Shown here: positions 44,597 through 53,825 of the stretch, piece after piece
Position numbering within the stretch: the first letter of the stretch is position 1
Layout of the letters: every line of letters begins with the position of its first letter
NCBI RefSeq assembly: GCF_014268885.2
Contig: NZ_CP077095.1
Coordinates: 2,113,501 to 2,177,500 of the forward strand
Direction of reading: 5' to 3'
Source of the DNA: Pseudomonas xantholysinigenes
GTDB taxonomy: Bacteria; Pseudomonadota; Gammaproteobacteria; Pseudomonadales; Pseudomonadaceae
Length of the DNA: 64,000 bases
The notes under the pieces: generated by a model
What the model saw: the letters and a program-made list of their open reading frames with translations, nothing else
The model's database searches: none
What the model was told of the DNA's origin: nothing
Position numbers and translations under genes: made by a program

Positions 44597-44621
44597 GATT
44601 GATGCACATATGCGATCAATC
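44597..44621. promoter_or_regulatory. LysR-type operator in front of the transporter-isomerase operon
   Basis: GATTGAT-GCACATATGCG-ATCAATC, a 7-bp perfect dyad, matching the site before the LysR gene (41494-41517) at most positions including the inner GCACA. It probably marks the LysR-controlled promoter of the MFS-ais operon. The rest of the 44502-44764 gap shows nothing else I can name. Confidence 0.75.
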
Positions 44622-44764
44622 GCCCTGCAGGAGCCAGCCTTGCTGCGAACCAGGCGCCGCCGATGCCTGCCTCGGTAGCTTGCAGACGTTGGACAATGCT
44701 AGCTTGCGTCGCCCGCCCGCCATGAGGCGGTGCAGGCCATGTGCAGATGACAAGGACGGTTGCA

Positions 44765-45214
44765 GTGAACGACACCCCTTCGCTAGTGAGAAAAATGCTG
44801 CTTTGGGCCCTGGGGCTGGTGGTAGTGCTGCCCGTCATGCTGCTGGCGGGGTATGCCTGCCTGGCGGCGATGATCGTCATCCCGGCCATGTCCTTCGAGC
44901 AGCTTGATGATCCTTGGGAGTATCACCTTACCCGTTTGGCCGCGGTTGTCGTGGTGGCCATGGGCTTGCTCGGCCTGCGGGCCGGGGGCAGGCTTTACCG
45001 GCACTTTCTGCGCAGTACCCGAGCACCGGCGTGGTCGCGTTCTGCCTGGCTTGGCCTGGCGTGTGGCACTGTGGCAAACCTGGTATTCCTGAGCTGGCTG
45101 CCCAGGCTCGAACAGCATGAATTGATTCTGCTGGGGTGGCCGCTGATCGGCAGTGTGGCATTTGCCCTGTTGCTGCTGGGTGCCCGGCACCGCCGTCATG
45201 AACCCTCTCGCTGA
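44765..45214 (+). CDS. Small inner-membrane protein, unknown function
   Basis: 149 residues from the GTG at 44765, chosen for AAGGA 8 nt upstream; GTG 44741 and ATG 44747 are in-frame alternatives. Four hydrophobic helices (about residues 12-40, 57-73, 95-113, 118-135). No family recognised. It stands between the transporter promoter and the OsmC-YcaO gene. Confidence 0.55.
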   Translation: MNDTPSLVRKMLLWALGLVVVLPVMLLAGYACLAAMIVIPAMSFEQLDDPWEYHLTRLAAVVVVAMGLLGLRAGGRLYRHFLRSTRAPAWSRSAWLGLACGTVANLVFLSWLPRLEQHELILLGWPLIGSVAFALLLLGARHRRHEPSR

Positions 45215-45306
45215 ACGCCTATCAGCCTGACGGCAACACTTTCTGCCAAAAATCCCGGATAATGCCGGCCATTTATCCGTCCCGCCCGCTTTCTGGTACC
45301 CCGCGC

Positions 45307-47499
45307 ATGGAAATCAAGGTCAATTTTCTCGACAACCTCCGTCTGGAGGCCAAGTTCGACGACTTCACGGTGATCGCCGACCAGCCGATCCGCTACAAGG
45401 GCGACGGCTCGGCCCCGGGGCCGTTCGACTACTTCCTGGCCTCCTCGGCGTTGTGCGCGGCGTACTTCGTCAAGCTGTACTGCCAGACCCGCGACATTCC
45501 CACCGAGAACATCCGCCTGTCGCAGAACAACATCGTCGACCCGGAGAACCGCTACAACCAGATCTTCAAGATCCAGGTCGAGCTGCCCGAGGACATCTCC
45601 GAGAAGGACCGCCAGGGCATCCTGCGCTCCATCGACCGCTGCACCGTGAAGAAAGTGGTGCAGACCGGCCCGGAATTCATCATCGAGCAGGTCGACAACC
45701 TCGATGCCGATGCCCAGGCGCTGCTGATGCCGGTGTCCGACAGCAGCACCTACATCCCCGGCAAGGACCTGCCGCTGGAGCAGACCATCGCCAACATGTC
45801 GGCGCTGTTGGCCAACCTGGGGATGAAGATCGAGATCGCCTCGTGGCGCAATATCGTGCCCAATGTCTGGTCGCTGCATGTACGCGATGCGCAGTCGCCG
45901 ATGTGCTTCACCAACGGCAAGGGCGCCACCAAGGAAGCGGCGCTGGCCTCGGCGCTGGGCGAGTTCATCGAGCGGCTCAACTGCAATTTCTTCTACAACG
46001 ACCAGTTCTGGGGCGAGGACATCGCCAACGCGGCGTTCGTGCATTATCCCAACGAACAGTGGTTCCAGCCAGGGCCCAAGGATGCGTTGCCGGCCGAGAT
46101 CCTCGACCAACACTGCCTGGAGATCTTCAACCCGGATGGCGAGCTGCGCGGCTCGCACCTGTACGACACCAACTCGGGCAACAAGGCGCGCGGCATTTGC
46201 TCGCTGCCGTTCGTGCGCCAGTCCGACGGCGAGACGGTGTACTTCCCGTCCAACCTGATCGAGAACCTGTACCTGAGCAACGGCATGAGTGCCGGCAACA
46301 CCCTGGCCGAAGCCCAGGTGCAGTGCCTGTCGGAGATCTTCGAGCGGGCGGTCAAGCGCGAGATCCTCGAAGGCGAACTGTGCCTGCCCGATGTGCCGCA
46401 GGCGGTACTGGCCAAGTACCCAGGCATTGTCGCTGGCATCCAGGGCCTGGAGGAGCAGGGCTTCCCGGTGCTGGTCAAGGATGCCTCGCTGGGCGGTGAG
46501 TTCCCGGTGATGTGCGTGACCTTGATGAACCCGCGCACCGGCGGCGTATTCGCTTCGTTCGGCGCCCATCCAAGCTTCGAGGTGGCGCTGGAGCGCAGCC
46601 TTACCGAACTGCTCCAGGGCCGCAGCTTCGAGGGCCTGAACGACTTGCCGCAGCCGACCTTCGACAGCCTGGCGCTGACCGAGCCGAACAACTTCGTCGA
46701 GCACTTCATCGACTCCAGCGGCGTGGTGTCGTGGCGCTTCTTCAGTGCCAAGGCCGATTTCGAGTTCGTCGAGTGGGATTTCTCCGGCCAGGGCGCCGAC
46801 TCCAACGTGCAGGAGGCGCAGACCCTGTTCGGCATCCTCGAGGATCTGGGCAAGGAAGTGTACATGGCGGTCTACGACGACCTCGGCGCCACCGCCTGTC
46901 GCATCCTGGTGCCGGGCTACTCGGAAATCTATCCGGTCGAGGACCTGATTTGGGACAACACCAACCGCGCCCTGGGTTTCCGTGCCGACATCCTCAACCT
47001 GCACAAGCTGGACAACCGCTCGCTGAAGCTGCTGCTCAAGCGCCTGGACAACGCCGAGGTGGACGACTACACCACCATCACCACGCTGATCGGCGTCGAG
47101 TTCGACGACAACACCGTATGGGGCCAGCTGACCATCCTCGAGCTGAAGCTGCTGGTGCAGCTGGCGCTGCAACGCTTCGACGAGGCCAAGGAACTGGTGG
47201 AGATGTTCCTGCAGTTCAACGACAACACCGTCGAACGTGGCTTGTTCTACCAGGCGCTGAACGTGGTGCTGGAAGTGCTGCTGGACGATGAACTGGAAAT
47301 GGCCGACTACGAAGCCAATTTCCGCCGCATGTTCGGCAACGAACGGATGGACGCGGTGCTGGGTTCGGTGGATGGCAGTGTGCGCTTCCATGGCCTGACC
47401 CCGACCAGCATGAAGCTCGAAGGGCTGGATCGCCACCTGCGCCTGGTGGACAGCTACAAGAAGCTGCATGCCGCCCGGGCCAAGGCGGCCGGGCTGTAA
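45307..47499 (+). CDS. OsmC-YcaO fusion protein
   Basis: 730 residues from the ATG at 45307. The N-terminal 140 are an OsmC-like domain with Cys at 50 and 59 (SSALCAAYFVKLYC). This is followed by a YcaO domain (NGKGATKEAALASALGEFIERL; QCLSEIFERAVKREILEGE) and a C-terminal helical region. YcaO proteins use ATP to activate amide backbones; the E. coli YcaO has been linked to RimO-dependent methylthiolation of ribosomal protein S12. This Pseudomonas form carries the OsmC domain in addition. A strong terminator follows. Confidence 0.9.
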   Translation: MEIKVNFLDNLRLEAKFDDFTVIADQPIRYKGDGSAPGPFDYFLASSALCAAYFVKLYCQTRDIPTENIRLSQNNIVDPENRYNQIFKIQVELPEDISEKDRQGILRSIDRCTVKKVVQTGPEFIIEQVDNLDADAQALLMPVSDSSTYIPGKDLPLEQTIANMSALLANLGMKIEIASWRNIVPNVWSLHVRDAQSPMCFTNGKGATKEAALASALGEFIERLNCNFFYNDQFWGEDIANAAFVHYPNEQWFQPGPKDALPAEILDQHCLEIFNPDGELRGSHLYDTNSGNKARGICSLPFVRQSDGETVYFPSNLIENLYLSNGMSAGNTLAEAQVQCLSEIFERAVKREILEGELCLPDVPQAVLAKYPGIVAGIQGLEEQGFPVLVKDASLGGEFPVMCVTLMNPRTGGVFASFGAHPSFEVALERSLTELLQGRSFEGLNDLPQPTFDSLALTEPNNFVEHFIDSSGVVSWRFFSAKADFEFVEWDFSGQGADSNVQEAQTLFGILEDLGKEVYMAVYDDLGATACRILVPGYSEIYPVEDLIWDNTNRALGFRADILNLHKLDNRSLKLLLKRLDNAEVDDYTTITTLIGVEFDDNTVWGQLTILELKLLVQLALQRFDEAKELVEMFLQFNDNTVERGLFYQALNVVLEVLLDDELEMADYEANFRRMFGNERMDAVLGSVDGSVRFHGLTPTSMKLEGLDRHLRLVDSYKKLHAARAKAAGL

Positions 47500-47524
47500 T
47501 AACACGCTTGGCGCCACAGCATCA

Positions 47525-47546
47525 GGGCCGCTTTGCGGCCCTTTTT
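47525..47546 (+). terminator. Intrinsic terminator after OsmC-YcaO
   Basis: GGGCCGC-TTT-GCGGCCC followed by TTTTT, 25 bp after the stop codon. It could also serve the convergent minus-strand gene ending at 47557. Confidence 0.9.
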
Positions 47547-47556
47547 GTGGGTGTCG

Positions 47557-47874
47557 TTATTGCGGCAGTTGCGCGAGGGCGCGGGCGAAGGCGTCCTCGA
47601 AGATCGTGTTCAGGCTTTGCGCCAGGGCGTCTTCGATGGCCGCGGCGGTCAGCAGGCCCTGGGCGAAGCCGATGCCTTGTTCCTTTGCAACCGCCAACTG
47701 CTGGCTGTTCTCCGCTTCCGCCATGTCACCCAGGTAGTGGGCGGCGCGATAGGCGTAGCGCTCAGGGAGGGCCAACTGTTCAAGTGCCTTCAACGAGAGG
47801 GCGAACTGGCTGGCGGCGGCGGGTTTCAGGCTGAGTTGCTCGAACTGGAGCAGGCTCAGGCGATCGGTAGTCAA
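47557..47874 (-). CDS. Hypothetical helical protein, 105 residues
   Basis: Starts at a TTG (47874) with GGAG 7 nt upstream; ends just beyond the terminator. Alanine/leucine-rich helices with no TM or signal. Not recognised. Convergent with OsmC-YcaO. The gap to 48059 upstream holds nothing I can identify. Confidence 0.55.
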   Translation of the reverse strand: MTTDRLSLLQFEQLSLKPAAASQFALSLKALEQLALPERYAYRAAHYLGDMAEAENSQQLAVAKEQGIGFAQGLLTAAAIEDALAQSLNTIFEDAFARALAQLPQ

Positions 47875-48059
47875 GGCGAATCTCCGTTTCTGGGTGGGAA
47901 CACTGGGTTACTGTCCTGCGTTTTGCCGCTCAACGGAAGAGGCGCAGGGCATTAATCCCAAAAAAAGTTGGCGTGCCCACGCGCCAGGCTGGGGCTGGGT
48001 GATTGTCGCAGTGCTCGGCAAAAGGCACCATCAGGTTTTTTGACACAAGGATAGCGTCA

Positions 48060-48545
48060 ATGTCCATTGCGCACCTGCACCTGGTCTGCGGCCTGATCGC
48101 CGCCGGCAAGTCCACACGGGCCGCGGCCCTGGCCTGTGAACACGACGCCTTGCTGCTGAGCGAGGACGACTGGCTCGCCCGGCTTTACCCGGACGAGATC
48201 CGCTCGGTGGCGGACTACGTCCGCTGTGCCGCGCGCCTGCGCGAAGTGCTTGGCCCGTTGTTGCGCCAGGTGTTGGCCAAGGGCATGCCGGTGGTGCTGG
48301 ACTGGCCGGCCAACACCCGCGAGGCGCGGGCCTGGTTTCGCGATCTGGCCCAGGCGGCGGGGGTACCGTGCAGCCTTCATTACCTGGCGGTCGACGCGGC
48401 GCTCTGTCGGGCCCGGCTGCATGCCCGTAACGCCCAGGGCACGCATGCGTTTGCCGCCACGGATGCCGAGTTCGACTTGATCAGCCGCCATTTCCAGGCG
48501 CCGAGCGCCGACGAGGGCCTGCAGATCGTGCGTCACGAGGCCTGA
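48060..48545 (+). CDS. P-loop ATP-binding protein (AAA_33 / zeta-like kinase)
   Basis: 161 residues. Walker A GLIAAGKS at 11-18, a LSEDDWLARLYPD segment as in small-molecule kinases, VVLDWPANTREAR (Walker B-like) and a C-terminal Arg-rich lid (CRARLHARN). AAGGA is 9 nt upstream of the ATG. Probably phosphorylates a small molecule; no toxin partner is adjacent. Confidence 0.78.
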   Translation: MSIAHLHLVCGLIAAGKSTRAAALACEHDALLLSEDDWLARLYPDEIRSVADYVRCAARLREVLGPLLRQVLAKGMPVVLDWPANTREARAWFRDLAQAAGVPCSLHYLAVDAALCRARLHARNAQGTHAFAATDAEFDLISRHFQAPSADEGLQIVRHEA

Positions 48546-48561
48546 GCAGGCGCGGCAGCAA

Positions 48562-48957
48562 TTAGCCTGGGAGGGCGCACTGCGCAACTTTCCGGCTGTC
48601 GAGAATCTCGCCCCGCGCCCCCTTGAGAAACAGCGTCGGCGCGCCGTTCCAGTCGCCTTCGAAGATCCCATACACCTGGCCGGCCTCGAAGTTGGCGTAC
48701 TGCAAGGCCAGGGTGCAGGCAGGGCGGTCGGCGGTGGGTGGCCGCAGGCTCACGGCAATCCGATGGGCGCCCGGGATGACCTGGGCCTGGTCGCCATCGC
48801 TTGTGCCTGCGCCATCCACCTCGGCCAGCGTCAGCACATGGGCGGACGGCACCGGGTACAGCTTGAGGGTGGCCAACGGCGGCTGCGCCGGGGGCAGCAC
48901 GCTGCAGGCGGATAACCAGCCCAGGCCGGCGAAGGTGGCGATGATGGTTTTTTTCAT
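48562..48957 (-). CDS. Small lipoprotein, unknown function
   Basis: 131 residues from the ATG at 48957. A lipoprotein signal with lipobox LSAC, then a Pro-rich linker (PPAQPPLATL) and a compact domain with two further Cys. Not recognised. A longer frame to 48996 is not favoured. Possibly cell-envelope. Confidence 0.7.
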   Translation of the reverse strand: MKKTIIATFAGLGWLSACSVLPPAQPPLATLKLYPVPSAHVLTLAEVDGAGTSDGDQAQVIPGAHRIAVSLRPPTADRPACTLALQYANFEAGQVYGIFEGDWNGAPTLFLKGARGEILDSRKVAQCALPG

Positions 48958-49074
48958 GACGTTGGTTGCACGCTGCGTTGAATCGGAAGCCGGCATGCTA
49001 GGCGCGGCGGTTCAAGGGCCTGTGCAGGGTTGGTCAAGATTTGATGAAGGCGTGGCCAGGGCCACCGCGGCGTT

Positions 49075-50247
49075 TCAGTGGCTGATGCCCAACGGCAGGC
49101 TCACCCGCACCGCCAACCCGCCTTGGGCGCGGCGCTGGGCGCTGATGCGCCCGCCATGGGCTTCACAGATGGCCTGGGCGATCGACAGCCCCAGGCCGCC
49201 ACCGCCGCTGACCCGGGCCCGGGACTGCTCCGCCCGCCAGAAGCGCACGAACATGTTGCCCAGGTCTTTCTGTTCCACCGCCTGGCCACGGTCGAGGAAG
49301 TCCAGGTGCAGCGCGGCGCCCGCGCGGCGTACGCTCACCTCCAGCTCGCGGCCATCGGAGGCGTACTTGATGGCGTTCTCGATAAGGATGTTGATCAGTT
49401 GGCCGAGCCGTGCCCGGTCCGCCTCGATCACCAGTGGCTCGTCCAGCTGGGCGTGGACTTGCATGCCGGCCGCCTCGAACTGCGGGGCGAACCAGGCCAG
49501 GCGCTCGTCCACCAGGGCGGCCGGGGCGAATCGGCTTGGGTGCAGCGGCAGTTGCCCGGCATGGGCCAGCGACAGCAGATGCAGGTCGCCGACCAGGGTG
49601 TTGAGGTTGTACAGCTGGCTCTGCACCAGGCGCAATTGCTCGGGGCACAACGGGAACACCTCGTCGAGCATGCCCTGCACCCGGCCCAGCGCGGCGTTGA
49701 GCGGGGTGCGCAACTCGTGGGCCAGGTTCGAGCTGGATTCGGCCACTTCGTTTTCATACAGCGCCAGGCGTTCGACCAGCTTGTTGAAGTCGGTGCACAG
49801 GCGTTGCATTTCCTTGGGTTGGCGTGGGTGTTCGCTGACCCGTGGCGTGAGGTCGCCCTCGGCCACGCGCCGGGCGGCTTCGGCGATCTGGCGGAACTGT
49901 CGGGACAAAGGCCGCGACAGGAACAGGCCGATGATCAGGGTGAACGGGATGACGACGGTGACGAAGCCATACAGCACCAGCCAGTCGGTGGAGTCGCCGG
50001 GGCCGGGGAGAAACTGGTGGATGTCGTAGTAAGTCTGCAGCAGCTGCCACAGGCGGGCTTCGTGGCCTGGCACATCGGCCATGCCGGCGGCCAGCGCGGC
50101 TTGGTCCTGGGGCGTCATGGACTGCAGCACGTAGTAGTCGCGGACCCAGAAGTACAGGTACATGCACAGGGTGATGGTGATCACCGCGCCAACCGCCAGC
50201 AGGGTCATTCGCAGGCCGACCCACAGCCACAGGGGGCTTTTGCGCAT
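49075..50247 (-). CDS. Sensor histidine kinase (HAMP-HisKA-HATPase)
   Basis: 390 residues from the ATG at 50247, just 5 bp after the regulator's stop codon. TM about 10-33, a short periplasmic loop, TM about 90-110, HAMP (about 112-165), HisKA with LAHELRTPLN (His177), and HATPase with NAIKYA and GGGGLGLSIAQAI. A two-component partner of the OmpR-type regulator encoded immediately upstream on the same strand. The signal is not known. Confidence 0.88.
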   Translation of the reverse strand: MRKSPLWLWVGLRMTLLAVGAVITITLCMYLYFWVRDYYVLQSMTPQDQAALAAGMADVPGHEARLWQLLQTYYDIHQFLPGPGDSTDWLVLYGFVTVVIPFTLIIGLFLSRPLSRQFRQIAEAARRVAEGDLTPRVSEHPRQPKEMQRLCTDFNKLVERLALYENEVAESSSNLAHELRTPLNAALGRVQGMLDEVFPLCPEQLRLVQSQLYNLNTLVGDLHLLSLAHAGQLPLHPSRFAPAALVDERLAWFAPQFEAAGMQVHAQLDEPLVIEADRARLGQLINILIENAIKYASDGRELEVSVRRAGAALHLDFLDRGQAVEQKDLGNMFVRFWRAEQSRARVSGGGGLGLSIAQAICEAHGGRISAQRRAQGGLAVRVSLPLGISH

Positions 50248-50252
50248 GGCCT

Positions 50253-50942
50253 TCAGCGGAACCGGTAGCCGATCGAACGCACGGTGACCAGCACCCCGGC
50301 CACCCCTGCGGCCTCCAGCTTGCGCCGCAGGTTGTGCACGTGGGTGTCGATGATGCGCACCAGCGCATCGCTTTCGGGCATGCACGCCTCGAGCAGTTCC
50401 TCGCGGCTGAAGGCCTTGGACGGGGTGCGCAGCAGGGTGGCGAGCAGCAACAACTCCGAGCGGGTCAGGTCGAGCACCTGGTCGCCGCCGTCGGCGCCAC
50501 GCACGCCGGCGACGAAGCGCTCGGCATCGACCCACACGCCCAGGCACTCCAGGCGCTGGCGGCTGCTGGTCGGGCCCTCGTAGCGACGCAGCACCGCGTG
50601 CACCCGCGCCACCACTTCCTTGGGATTGCACGGCTTGACCACATAGTCGTCGGCGCCGTAGCGCAGGGCGCCAATCTTGTCTGGTTCGTCGCCGACGGCG
50701 GTGACCATGATCACCGGTGTATCGGCGCTGCGGCGGATCTCGCTGAGCAGTTCGGGGCCGGAGAGCTTCGGCAGCATCATGTCCAGCAGCACGAGCGCCG
50801 GCGGGCGCTGGCGAAACAGCGCCAGGCCACGGGCGCCGTCCTCGGCGATATCCACCTCGAAGCCGTCCTTCTTCAGGTAGGCCTCGAGAATGCTGGCGCC
50901 ATCGGCGTCATCCTCGACGATCAACACGCGCTTGGGGGTCAT
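50253..50942 (-). CDS. OmpR-family response regulator
   Basis: 229 residues from the ATG at 50942 (GAGGAA 5 nt upstream). Receiver with D54 (LVLLDMMLP) and K (VVKPCNPKE), then a winged-helix DNA-binding domain (LTRSELLLLATLL; IIDTHVHNLRRKLE; GYRFR). It is the first gene of the operon with the HAMP kinase. Targets unknown. Confidence 0.9.
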   Translation of the reverse strand: MTPKRVLIVEDDADGASILEAYLKKDGFEVDIAEDGARGLALFRQRPPALVLLDMMLPKLSGPELLSEIRRSADTPVIMVTAVGDEPDKIGALRYGADDYVVKPCNPKEVVARVHAVLRRYEGPTSSRQRLECLGVWVDAERFVAGVRGADGGDQVLDLTRSELLLLATLLRTPSKAFSREELLEACMPESDALVRIIDTHVHNLRRKLEAAGVAGVLVTVRSIGYRFR

Positions 50943-51104
50943 GGGGTTCCTCGACAATCTCGCTACGGGGCCCGGCGGGGCGGATGGCGGCGCAGCTTAG
51001 CATGGGATCGGCGCGCCGCGGCCGTGGTTCGCGCGTCGCCGGGCCGTCCATCAGCCCCCATGGCAGGCCGCTGCCGATCAGTAGCGGGGCCGCCCCAGTG
51101 TCCG

Positions 51105-51584
51105 TCAGCCCTTGAGCCCGGCCAGCACCTCGGCGGCGGTGGTGACCTGGCCGAAGTGGTGTTTCCACAGCGCGATGCCCAGCTGGCCGGAGCGGTCCAG
51201 CGATGAGCCCATGGTCAGGTCGGTGACCAGGGTCGGGCACAGGCCGGCGTCGAACAGGGCGAAGCCGGCGGCCAGCACGCAGGTTTCGGTCTGCAGCCCG
51301 CACACCAGGACACGTTCGACTTCCAGGCCCTTGAGGTAGGCCAGCGCCTCGGCGGTCTGGCCATAGCCATGCTTGACGAACACCTTGTCGGCCTCGACCA
51401 GGGCCGCGTCGTCCTGGGCCGGGTGCCAGCCGAGCTGACGCTGGAAGGGCGTGACTTGCTCGTCGTGCAGTTCGATCGAGGCGATGGCCGGCAGGTGTGC
51501 CGCGAGTACACGGATGCCATCGACCAGCTTTTCGGAGGGGCTGAACGTGGACTGCACATCGACGATGAGCAGGGCTTGGCGCAT
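51105..51584 (-). CDS. Isochorismatase-fold cysteine hydrolase
   Basis: 159 residues from the ATG at 51584 (GGAG 7 nt upstream). Catalytic triad visible: D9 (LIVDVQ), K71 (FVKHGYG), C102 (TETCVLAAG). The family includes nicotinamidases and other hydrolases; the substrate is not assignable. The ORF frame extends far upstream, but the shorter start is well supported. Confidence 0.82.
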   Translation of the reverse strand: MRQALLIVDVQSTFSPSEKLVDGIRVLAAHLPAIASIELHDEQVTPFQRQLGWHPAQDDAALVEADKVFVKHGYGQTAEALAYLKGLEVERVLVCGLQTETCVLAAGFALFDAGLCPTLVTDLTMGSSLDRSGQLGIALWKHHFGQVTTAAEVLAGLKG

Positions 51585-51697
51585 GACGGGCTCCGGGGCC
51601 AGGTGGAAAGGGGGGGCGAGTATAACCCTGGGATGGCAGGTGCGGCGAGGCAGCGGCGGCGCTACACTCGCCGACTTTTTGCGGCGAGGGAATGTGC

Positions 51698-52249
51698 ATG
51701 CGACGTATCGTGATTCTGGGCAACGCCGGCAGTGGTAAGTCGACCCTGGCACGGGCCCTTGGCGAGCGCCTGGGGGTGCCGGTGGTGCACCTGGATACCT
51801 TGTTCTGGTCGCCCGGTTGGGTCGAGCCGCAGGCCGAGGTGTTCCGTGCCCAGGTGCGCGAGGCGGTGGCGGGGCAGGCCTGGGTGTGCGAGGGCAACTA
51901 TGCCCGGCGCACGTTCGATCTGCGCCTGCCGCAGGCAGATCTGGTGATCTGGTTGGACACCCCGCGCTGGCTGTGTCTGCAGCGGGTAATCCTGCGTTCG
52001 TTGCGCAATCGACCGCGCCCGGACCTGCCGGCCGGATGCCGGGAACGGCTGGATCGCGCATTCCTGACGTTCTTGCGCTTTGTCTGGACCTTCGACCGCG
52101 ATTACCGGCCCGGGATCGAGGCCGTGCGCCTGTCGGTGGCGCCGCAGGTGCCGGTGATGCAGGTGCGCGGCGCGCGGCAGATCGCGGCGTTGTTGGCACG
52201 GGTAGTGGCAACGCTCCCACAGATTTCAAACCAGGCGCGCCGCCTGTAG
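51698..52249 (+). CDS. P-loop kinase (FlaR / topology-modulation-protein-like)
   Basis: 183 residues from the ATG at 51698 (AGGGA 6 nt upstream; ATG 51692 is the alternative). Walker A GNAGSGKS at 8-15, then VHLDTLFWSPGW and a helical lid with RSLRNRPRPD. The family is adenylate-kinase-like with unclear function. Confidence 0.8.
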   Translation: MRRIVILGNAGSGKSTLARALGERLGVPVVHLDTLFWSPGWVEPQAEVFRAQVREAVAGQAWVCEGNYARRTFDLRLPQADLVIWLDTPRWLCLQRVILRSLRNRPRPDLPAGCRERLDRAFLTFLRFVWTFDRDYRPGIEAVRLSVAPQVPVMQVRGARQIAALLARVVATLPQISNQARRL

Positions 52250-52318
52250 GAGCCAGCCTTGCTGGCGAAGCAAGCGACGCGGTGGCTGGCACCGGCTACG
52301 CCGGTATTCCCACAGAAA
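52240..52318. repeat. REP-type palindromic element
   Basis: TGTAGGAGCCAGCCTTGCTG followed by GCGAAGCAAGCGACGCGG, GGCACCGGCTACGCCGGT and CCCACAG. It overlaps the end of the kinase gene and runs to the stop codon of the amidohydrolase gene. Confidence 0.7.
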
Positions 52319-53605
52319 TCACGCCGCCAACTGCCCGCTGGCAAGTGCCTGCGAGGCGGCGAGCATCGCCCGTAGCAGCACCGCGCACCCGGCGGCAAGG
52401 TCTTGGGGCGTGGCGTTCTCGATCTCGTTATGGCTGATCCCTCCCTCGCACGGCACGAAGATCATCCCCGCCGGGCCTAACTCGGCAAGGAAGATCGCGT
52501 CGTGGCCGGCACCGCTGACGATGTCCATGTGCGCCAGGCCCAGATTGCGCGCTGAGTCACGCACCGCCTCGACACAGCCCTTGTCGAAGTACAGGGCCGG
52601 GAAGTCGGCGGTGGGTACCAGCTCGTAGCTCAGCCCGTGTTTCGCGGTGGTGGCTTCGATCACTTGACGCACCTCGGCGATCATCGCGTCCAGTTGCTGG
52701 CCTTCGAGATGACGCAAATCCAGGGTCATGCGCACTTCGCCGGGGATCACGTTGCGCGAGCCGGGGTAGGCCTGTAGGCAACCGACCGTGCCGCAAGCGT
52801 GGGGCTGGTGGGCGAGGGCGGTGCGGTTGACCGCCTCGACCACCGCGGCGGCGCCGACCAGGGCGTCCTTGCGCAGATGCATGGGGGTGGGGCCGGCATG
52901 GGCCTCGACGCCGCGCAGGGTCAGGTCGAACCACTTCTGGCCGAGGGCGCCGAGCACCACGCCGATGGTCTTGCCCTGGTCCTCGAGAATCGGGCCTTGT
53001 TCGATATGCGCCTCGAAATACGCGCCCACCGGATGACCGAGCACGGCGCGCTCGCCGGCATAGCCGATGGCGTTCAGGGCTTCGCCGACCGTCACGCCCT
53101 GGGCGTCTCGCTTGGCCAGGGTCTCTGCCAGGGTGAACTTGCCGGCGAACACCCCCGAACCCATCATGCACGGGGCGAAGCGCGAGCCTTCCTCGTTGGT
53201 CCACACCACCACCTCCAGCGGCGCCTCGGTTTCCACGCCGAGGTCGTTGAGGGTGCGGATCACCTCCAGCCCGGCCATCACGCCGAAGCAGCCATCGAAC
53301 TTGCCACCGGTGGGCTGGGTATCGATATGGCTACCGGTCATCACCGCTGGCAGCTTGGGGTTGCGCCCGGGGCGGCGGGCGAAGATGTTGCCGACCGCGT
53401 CGATGCTGACACTGCAGCCGGCGGCCTTGGTCCATTGCACGAACAAGTCGCGCGCCTGGCGGTCGAGGTCGGTCAGGGCTAGGCGGCAGACGCCGCCTTT
53501 GGGTGTGGCGCCGAGGCGGGCGAGGTCCATCAGCGATTGCCACAGGCGCGCGCTGTCGATGTACCGCTCGGTGGATTGCAGGACTTCCTTGGCATGGATG
53601 GTCAT
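52319..53605 (-). CDS. N-carbamoyl-beta-alanine amidohydrolase (M20 / HyuC-type)
   Basis: 428 residues from the ATG at 53605 (GAGGAGA upstream). Metal-binding motifs of the carbamoylase family: GSHIDTQPTGGKFDG, the acidic EEGSRFAP, EAHIEQGP, and SGAGHDA near the C-terminus. It splits N-carbamoyl-beta-alanine or -aminoisobutyrate to the beta-amino acid, CO2 and ammonia, the last step of reductive uracil/thymine breakdown. It is downstream of the NCS1 transporter on the same strand, separated by a REP composite. Confidence 0.88.
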   Translation of the reverse strand: MTIHAKEVLQSTERYIDSARLWQSLMDLARLGATPKGGVCRLALTDLDRQARDLFVQWTKAAGCSVSIDAVGNIFARRPGRNPKLPAVMTGSHIDTQPTGGKFDGCFGVMAGLEVIRTLNDLGVETEAPLEVVVWTNEEGSRFAPCMMGSGVFAGKFTLAETLAKRDAQGVTVGEALNAIGYAGERAVLGHPVGAYFEAHIEQGPILEDQGKTIGVVLGALGQKWFDLTLRGVEAHAGPTPMHLRKDALVGAAAVVEAVNRTALAHQPHACGTVGCLQAYPGSRNVIPGEVRMTLDLRHLEGQQLDAMIAEVRQVIEATTAKHGLSYELVPTADFPALYFDKGCVEAVRDSARNLGLAHMDIVSGAGHDAIFLAELGPAGMIFVPCEGGISHNEIENATPQDLAAGCAVLLRAMLAASQALASGQLAA

Positions 53606-53698
53606 GGGTATCTCCTCAGGCTGTTTTATTCTTCGGCCTTGTTCGCCGGCAAGTCGGCGCTCTTGGCACTGCACATCACTGATCGAATTAGCAGGGAC

Positions 53699-53815
53699 CT
53701 GTGGGAGCAACTGTCTTGCTCAACTGCTAAAGCTAGCGCGATCCCTGTGGGAGCGGGCTTGCCCCGCGAACACCGGCGTAGCCGGTGCCAGGCACCGCGT
53801 CTCTTGCTTCGCGGC
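53699..53815. repeat. REP/BIME composite element (inverted copy)
   Basis: Contains CCTGTGGGAGCAACTGTCTT, GCTCAACTGCTAAAGCTAGC, then TGTGGGAGCGGGCTTGCCCC and GCGAACACCGGCGTAGCCGG: the reverse complement of the 26224-26315 and 63081-63171 arrangement. Lies in the 53606-53825 gap between the transporter and amidohydrolase genes. Confidence 0.85.
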
Positions 53816-53825
53816 ACAGGGAACA

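Noticed and set aside
45196..47517. 773-codon minus-strand ORF
   Set aside because: Antisense to OsmC-YcaO, which has clear domains and a terminator.
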